From: JAJPXI01 sp045595705
Lineage (GTDB): Bacteria; Bacillota; Clostridia; Oscillospirales; Oscillospiraceae
DNA length: 8,663 nucleotides
Direction: 5' to 3'
NCBI GenBank assembly: GCA_045595705.1
Contig: JAZOBA010000026.1
Span: 1 to 8,663 of the forward strand
Shown here: in pieces, positions 5,651 through 8,663 of the stretch
Layout of the letters: every line of letters starts with the position of its first letter
How positions within the stretch are numbered: position 1 is the first letter of the stretch
Notes under the pieces: model-generated
Databases searched by the model: none
Seen by the model: the letters and a program-made list of their open reading frames with translations, nothing else
Told to the model about the DNA's origin: nothing
Made by a program: the position numbers and the translations under genes

Positions 5651-7723
5651 ATGAACTACTCTGCACAGAACATCCGTAACGTCTGTATTCTCGGACACGG
5701 CGGCAACGGTAAAACCTCCCTGGTGGAGAACCTGCTTTATGTGACCGGCGGCACCGATCGTCAGGGCAGACCTGCCGACGGTAACACCGTTTGCGACTAC
5801 GATCCCGAGGAGATCAAGCGCCAGATTTCCATTTCCACGGCGATTGCTCCTATCGAATATAACGGTTGTAAGCTCAACCTGCTGGACTGCCCCGGTTTCT
5901 TTGATTTCTCCGGCGAAGTCATGCAGGCTCTGCGCGTGGCCGAGTCCGCCATCATCGTCTGCTCCGCCAAGGACGGCCTGTCCGTGGGCGCTGAGCGTGC
6001 ATGGAAGCGCCTGGCCAAGTCCAAGCTGCCCCGTCTGCTTTACATCTCCAAGTTGGACGAAGAGAACGGCGACTTCAACGGCGTGTTCAACGCCCTGCGT
6101 GACAAATTCGGCAAGTCCGTTGCTCCTCTGATCATCCCCATCTGGGACGACAGCAAGAAGGTCACCGGCATCGTGGACGTTCTGCACAAGACCGCTTTCA
6201 CCATGGAAAACGGCAAGACCGTCGAGATCGCTCTGCCCGATGACAAGCTGCCCGTGGTTGAGGAACTGTACGAGGCTCTGAAGGAATCCGTTGCTGAAAC
6301 CAGCGAGGAGTTCATGGAGAAGTACTTCTCCGGCGAGGACTTTACTTACGCCGAGATGATGACCGGCCTGCGTGCCGGCGTGCGCGACCTGTCCCTGGTG
6401 CCCGTTCTGTGCGGCAGTGCCGTGACCGGTCTGGGCAACAAGCAGCTGCTGCAGGCCATTGTCAACCTGCTGCCCAACCCTCTGGATGGCCCCCTGCAGA
6501 TGTGCGAGAATGCCGACGGCGATCCCGAGACCTTTATCGTTTCCAACGAGGCCGCTCCCTGCGCCTTTACCTTCAAGACCTCTTCCGACCAGTACGGCAA
6601 GTACTCCTACGTCAAGGTCATGTCCGGTAACCTGACCTCCGATATGACTCTGGTCAACGCCACCACCGGCGTGTCCGAGAAGATCGGCCGTCTGTACGCC
6701 ATGAAGGGCAAGAAGGCCACCGAGGTCAAGGAACTGACCTGCGGTGACATCGGCGCCATCGGCAAGATGGACAAGGTCAAGACCGGCGACACCCTGTGCG
6801 ATACCCGCAAGGTCGTCAAGCTGGCTCCCGCCGAGTACCCCGAGCCCAACTACTCCATGGCCATCTCCCCCAAGACCAAGGGTCAGGAAGATAAGGTCGC
6901 TGCCGGTCTGATTCGTATGAACGAAGAAGACCTGACCTTCACCATCGTCAACAACGCCGAGACCCGCCAGATGGTGGTCACCGGCACCGGCGATATGCAG
7001 CTGGACGTTCTGGTGTCCCGCCTGAAGTCCCGCTTTGGCGTGGATGCAGAGCTGACCACCGCCCGCGTGCCCTTCCGTGAGAAGATCCGCCGCAAGGTGG
7101 AGGTCCAGGGCCGTCACAAGAAGCAGTCCGGCGGCCACGGCCAGTTCGGCGATGTTAAGATCCGCTTCGAGCCCGGTGATACCGAAGAGCTGCAGTTCTG
7201 CGAAGAAGTGTTCGGCGGCGCTGTGCCCAAGAACTTCTTCCCCGCAGTCGAAAAGGGCCTGCGTGACGCCGTCAACCACGGTGTTCTGGCCGGCTACCCC
7301 GTCGTTTACCTGAAGGCCACTCTGTTCGACGGCTCCTATCACCCCGTCGACTCCTCCGAAATGGCCTTTAAGACCGCCGCTCAGCTGGCTTACAAGGCCG
7401 GTTTGCCCGATGCCTCCCCCGTTCTGCTGGAGCCCATCGGCGAGCTGAAGGTCACCATCCCCGACCAGTACATGGGCGATGTTATCGGCGACCTGAACAA
7501 GCGCCGCGGCCGCGTTATGGGTATGAACCCCAACGAGGACGGCGATCAGGTGATCGAGGCTGAGGTCCCCATGGCCGAGATGAGCTCTTATGCCATCGAC
7601 CTGCGCTCCATCACTCAGAGCCGCGGCAGCTTCACCTATCACTTCGTCCGCTACGAGGACGCTCCCCCTGCCGTGCAGGAGAAGGCAATTGCTGAAGCAA
7701 AGGCTCTGGCCGAAGCCGAATAA
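5651..7723 (+). CDS. EF-G-like translational GTPase (EF-G2 type)
   Basis: A 690-aa protein with all five EF-G domains: G (1-280), II (about 302-385), III (398-472), IV (473-592) and V (593-675). The GTPase motifs are unusual. The P-loop is GHGGNGKT (15-22), not AHIDAGKT. The switch I core is RQISI (57-61) where canonical EF-G has RGITI. Switch II is DCPGF (79-83), lacking the catalytic His of DTPGH, and G4 is SKLD (133-136) where NKxD is expected. Domain IV keeps KKQSGGHGQFG (490-500) and the tip His564 in GSYHPVDSSE. These features mark the second EF-G lineage found beside the main EF-G in many bacteria, whose role is poorly defined. It is unlikely to be a Tet(M)-type protection protein, which keeps canonical G motifs. 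AAGGAG (5633-5638) precedes the ATG. Almost all lysines use AAG. It is monocistronic between two terminators. Confidence 0.93.
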   Translation: MNYSAQNIRNVCILGHGGNGKTSLVENLLYVTGGTDRQGRPADGNTVCDYDPEEIKRQISISTAIAPIEYNGCKLNLLDCPGFFDFSGEVMQALRVAESAIIVCSAKDGLSVGAERAWKRLAKSKLPRLLYISKLDEENGDFNGVFNALRDKFGKSVAPLIIPIWDDSKKVTGIVDVLHKTAFTMENGKTVEIALPDDKLPVVEELYEALKESVAETSEEFMEKYFSGEDFTYAEMMTGLRAGVRDLSLVPVLCGSAVTGLGNKQLLQAIVNLLPNPLDGPLQMCENADGDPETFIVSNEAAPCAFTFKTSSDQYGKYSYVKVMSGNLTSDMTLVNATTGVSEKIGRLYAMKGKKATEVKELTCGDIGAIGKMDKVKTGDTLCDTRKVVKLAPAEYPEPNYSMAISPKTKGQEDKVAAGLIRMNEEDLTFTIVNNAETRQMVVTGTGDMQLDVLVSRLKSRFGVDAELTTARVPFREKIRRKVEVQGRHKKQSGGHGQFGDVKIRFEPGDTEELQFCEEVFGGAVPKNFFPAVEKGLRDAVNHGVLAGYPVVYLKATLFDGSYHPVDSSEMAFKTAAQLAYKAGLPDASPVLLEPIGELKVTIPDQYMGDVIGDLNKRRGRVMGMNPNEDGDQVIEAEVPMAEMSSYAIDLRSITQSRGSFTYHFVRYEDAPPAVQEKAIAEAKALAEAE

Positions 7724-7733
7724 TTGCATCAAC

Positions 7734-7771
7734 AAAAAAATCACCGAGTTCATTGGACTCGGTGATTTTTT
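7734..7771. terminator. Bidirectional terminator between the convergent EF-G-like and XRE genes
   Basis: CACCGAGT (7742-7749) pairs with ACTCGGTG (7757-7764) around a seven-base loop. The stem is extended by A7734-A7740 and T7766-T7771, so both strands have a hairpin followed by a U-run. It lies 11 bp after the EF-G-like stop and about 37 bp after the XRE stop, and can end both transcripts. Confidence 0.92.
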
Positions 7772-7808
7772 GTGCATCCTCGTAAATCAGAGGACAGTAG
7801 GCTGCATC

Positions 7809-8291
7809 TCAGGCTTTCAGGAATTTTTCAAAAACCAGTCGAATTCCCTCCAATATTTCTTTTTCCGTGGGCGCAACGCTGACTAAGGTCGGCACATTGG
7901 AACCGTCACCGTAGTAACCACTAAAAAAGCAGGCAATCAAATACTGAACAGAATCGTCCTCTTCCGCTGCACGCTTCGCTTCTTCATAATCCGTATAAAT
8001 GCCCCGAGGCAGAACACCATAGCCCTTGGCAAGATCTGCTGCCTTCTTTCCCAAATCCGGATTCTCAGCGGCAATCACTGCGTATTTAACCTCTCTTGCC
8101 CTGCCCAGCAGCTCATCGGTAGTAACAGCAAAGAAGTCTGCCAGAGCGCAAAGCATAAAGACATCCGGCAACGTATAGCCGTTTTCCCATTTGGATACCG
8201 CCGCCGCGGTAACGCCCAACTCAGCGGCCAGTTCCTCCTGGGTCACACCCTTCAACTTCCGAAATTCCAGGATCTTGATTCCTAAGTTCAT
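7809..8291 (-). CDS. XRE-family helix-turn-helix transcriptional regulator
   Basis: A 160-aa DNA-binding protein. Residues 5-62 are a lambda-repressor-like HTH: EFRKLKGVTQEELAAELGV, then TAAAVSKWENG with the recognition helix, then LPDVFMLCALADFFAVTTDELLG. Residues about 65-160 form a C-terminal domain I do not recognise (GIYTDYEEAKRAAEEDDSVQYL, then a glycine/tyrosine-rich GYYGDGSNVPT, then an alpha-helical end). It could sense a ligand or mediate dimerisation; it is not the LexA/CI-type protease domain. I chose ATG 8291 over the longer frame from 8348 because GGGAGGT lies seven bases upstream, homology begins immediately, and the likely transcription start falls near 8330, inside the longer frame. 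It converges on the EF-G-like gene. A palindrome near its start site suggests autoregulation. Its targets are unknown. Confidence 0.9.
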   Translation of the reverse strand: MNLGIKILEFRKLKGVTQEELAAELGVTAAAVSKWENGYTLPDVFMLCALADFFAVTTDELLGRAREVKYAVIAAENPDLGKKAADLAKGYGVLPRGIYTDYEEAKRAAEEDDSVQYLIACFFSGYYGDGSNVPTLVSVAPTEKEILEGIRLVFEKFLKA

Positions 8292-8298
8292 GATATGT

Positions 8299-8305
8299 AC
8301 CTCCC
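8299..8305 (-). promoter_or_regulatory. Ribosome binding site that fixes the XRE start
   Basis: On the minus strand this reads GGGAGGT, seven bases before ATG 8291. The alternative ATG at 8348 has no comparable site, and its codons would lie partly upstream of the predicted transcription start, so the shorter 160-aa form is preferred. Confidence 0.85.
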
Positions 8306-8316
8306 AAATAGTTTTG

Positions 8317-8328
8317 CAAAGATCTTTG
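8317..8328. promoter_or_regulatory. Perfect 12-bp palindrome CAAAGATCTTTG, candidate XRE operator
   Basis: A perfect dyad lies between the predicted XRE transcription start (about 8330) and its ribosome binding site. XRE-type regulators bind such short palindromes as dimers and commonly repress their own genes, so this is a reasonable autoregulatory operator. The link is by position only. Confidence 0.4.
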
Positions 8329-8336
8329 TTGCATTC

Positions 8337-8365
8337 AAAATAGCACAAATTACAAGGTTTTACAA
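8337..8365 (-). promoter_or_regulatory. Promoter of the XRE regulator
   Basis: Read on the minus strand, -35 TTGTAA (8365-8360) and -10 TATTTT (8342-8337) are 17 bp apart, with an extended TG directly before the -10 (TGC, 8345-8343). The start would be near 8330, giving a leader of about 40 bases. Both hexamers are imperfect, so moderate strength is expected. Confidence 0.6.
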
Positions 8366-8409
8366 ACGAGCATTTGGATATAAACTTTCCCGGCAGTTAA
8401 GTCCAAAAG

Positions 8410-8426
8410 GCAAAACATTGTTTGGC
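8410..8426. promoter_or_regulatory. Near-perfect 17-bp inverted repeat of unknown role
   Basis: GCAAAACATTGTTTGGC is palindromic except for one mismatched pair (8412/8424) around a central T. It lies about 80-95 bp upstream of the predicted XRE transcription start, in the gap between the XRE and cysteine synthase genes. It is too short and has no U-run to be a terminator. It could be a protein-binding site, but nothing else in the window identifies a partner. Confidence 0.35.
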
Positions 8427-8455
8427 ACATTGAATTCGCATAGCGACCTGTACAT

Positions 8456-8498
8456 AATAAAAATGTAGCGTATCAATGTGATACACTACATTTTTATT
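8456..8498 (-). terminator. Terminator of the cysteine synthase gene
   Basis: A long hairpin with a 13-bp AT-rich outer stem (8456-8468 with 8486-8498), one C-A mismatch, a 6-bp inner stem (8470-8475 with 8479-8484) and a three-base loop. On the minus strand it begins 17 bp after the cysteine synthase stop, and the distal arm reads ATTTTTATT, supplying the U-run. It is symmetric and could also work on the plus strand, but no plus-strand gene leads into it. Confidence 0.85.
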
Positions 8499-8515
8499 GT
8501 TCTTTTGTTCTCTTT

Positions 8516-8663
8516 TTAATCCGCATACAGCGCGGTGGACAGGTACCGATCACCCGAATCGGGCAGCAGTACCACGATGTTCTTTCCCTTGTTTTCGCGC
8601 CGCTTCGCCAGCTGGATGGCCGCCCATAGAGCCGCACCCGACGAAATGCCCACCAACACACCC
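8516..8663 (-). CDS. cysK: Cysteine synthase (O-acetylserine sulfhydrylase), C-terminal end (partial)
   Basis: Only the last 48 codons and the TAA stop are present; the gene starts beyond the right edge. The fragment contains GVLVGISSGAAL followed by KNIVVLLPDSGDRYLST, the C-terminal signature of the PLP-dependent enzyme that makes cysteine from O-acetylserine and sulfide. The SSG segment belongs to the PLP-binding region in the family. The protein ends with LYAD, shortly after the RYLST motif, which is common in Gram-positive forms. The PLP lysine is outside the window. CysM or a cystathionine beta-synthase-like paralogue cannot be excluded from the tail alone. The gene is followed by its own terminator and is unlikely to be in one unit with the XRE gene. 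Confidence 0.88.
   Translation of the reverse strand, partial: GVLVGISSGAALWAAIQLAKRRENKGKNIVVLLPDSGDRYLSTALYAD

Noticed and set aside
5651..7723. Tetracycline ribosomal protection protein or canonical EF-G
   Set aside because: Both families keep canonical AH(I/V)DAGKT and DTPGH motifs; this protein has GHGGNGKT and DCPGF, as in the EF-G2 lineage.
5312..7777. Very long open frame on the minus strand opposite the EF-G-like gene
   Set aside because: It is an antisense shadow created by the strong codon bias of the sense gene. Its translation is a Gly/Ala/Val/Leu/His-rich low-complexity string, and it runs across a promoter and two terminators.
8292..8348. Nineteen-residue N-terminal extension of the XRE regulator
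   Set aside because: It lacks a ribosome binding site, overlaps the predicted promoter and operator, and precedes a better start at 8291.

Overview
The window looks like chromosomal DNA of a moderately GC-rich Gram-positive anaerobe. The best inferred match is the class Clostridia, family Oscillospiraceae or relatives (the Faecalibacterium/Gemmiger/Oscillibacter type). This rests on GC-ending codon preference, strong AGGAGG-type ribosome binding sites, U-tailed intrinsic terminators, a truB-ribF pair and a divergent EF-G paralogue. The genus cannot be fixed from the sequence alone. Most of the window is core housekeeping; I see no transposase, integrase, CRISPR array, tRNA or rRNA.

Layout. 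(1) 1-1439: the 3' end of a phosphoglycerate mutase gene (gpmI) followed by a complete enolase gene (eno), two consecutive glycolytic steps in one transcript. (2) 1440-1744: an unusual intergenic region. The last 52 bp of eno, including the stop codon, are repeated 231 bp downstream in the same frame with one mismatch. Each copy is followed by its own strong terminator, and the spacer is structured and GC-rich. (3) 1745-5526: an apparent operon starting at an extended -10 promoter: a GNAT acetyltransferase, truB (tRNA pseudouridine-55 synthase), ribF (riboflavin kinase/FAD synthetase) and a large polytopic membrane protein of the DUF1576 type with a clear two-fold internal duplication. It ends at a 15-bp hairpin terminator. 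(4) 5560-7771: a single gene with a near-consensus promoter, encoding an EF-G-like translational GTPase whose G-domain motifs depart from canonical EF-G; its codon bias suggests high expression. (5) 7734-8663, minus strand: an XRE-type regulator with a C-terminal domain I do not recognise, converging on the EF-G-like gene at a shared bidirectional terminator. Upstream of it lies the 3' end of a cysteine synthase gene (cysK-like) with its own terminator.

How the parts relate. gpmI-eno serves lower glycolysis. truB and ribF are a common bacterial pairing, linking tRNA modification and flavin cofactor synthesis by operon rather than by pathway. The DUF1576 protein at the operon's end has no assigned function. 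The EF-G-like factor keeps the translocase-type domains III-V but lacks the switch II histidine used for GTP hydrolysis, so it is probably a specialised ribosome factor and not the main EF-G.

Points most worth a second look: the in-frame duplication of the eno 3' end, the non-canonical GTPase motifs of the EF-G-like protein together with the alternating half-sites across its promoter, and the internally duplicated membrane protein co-transcribed with ribF. I did not find convincing evidence of a new multi-gene system.
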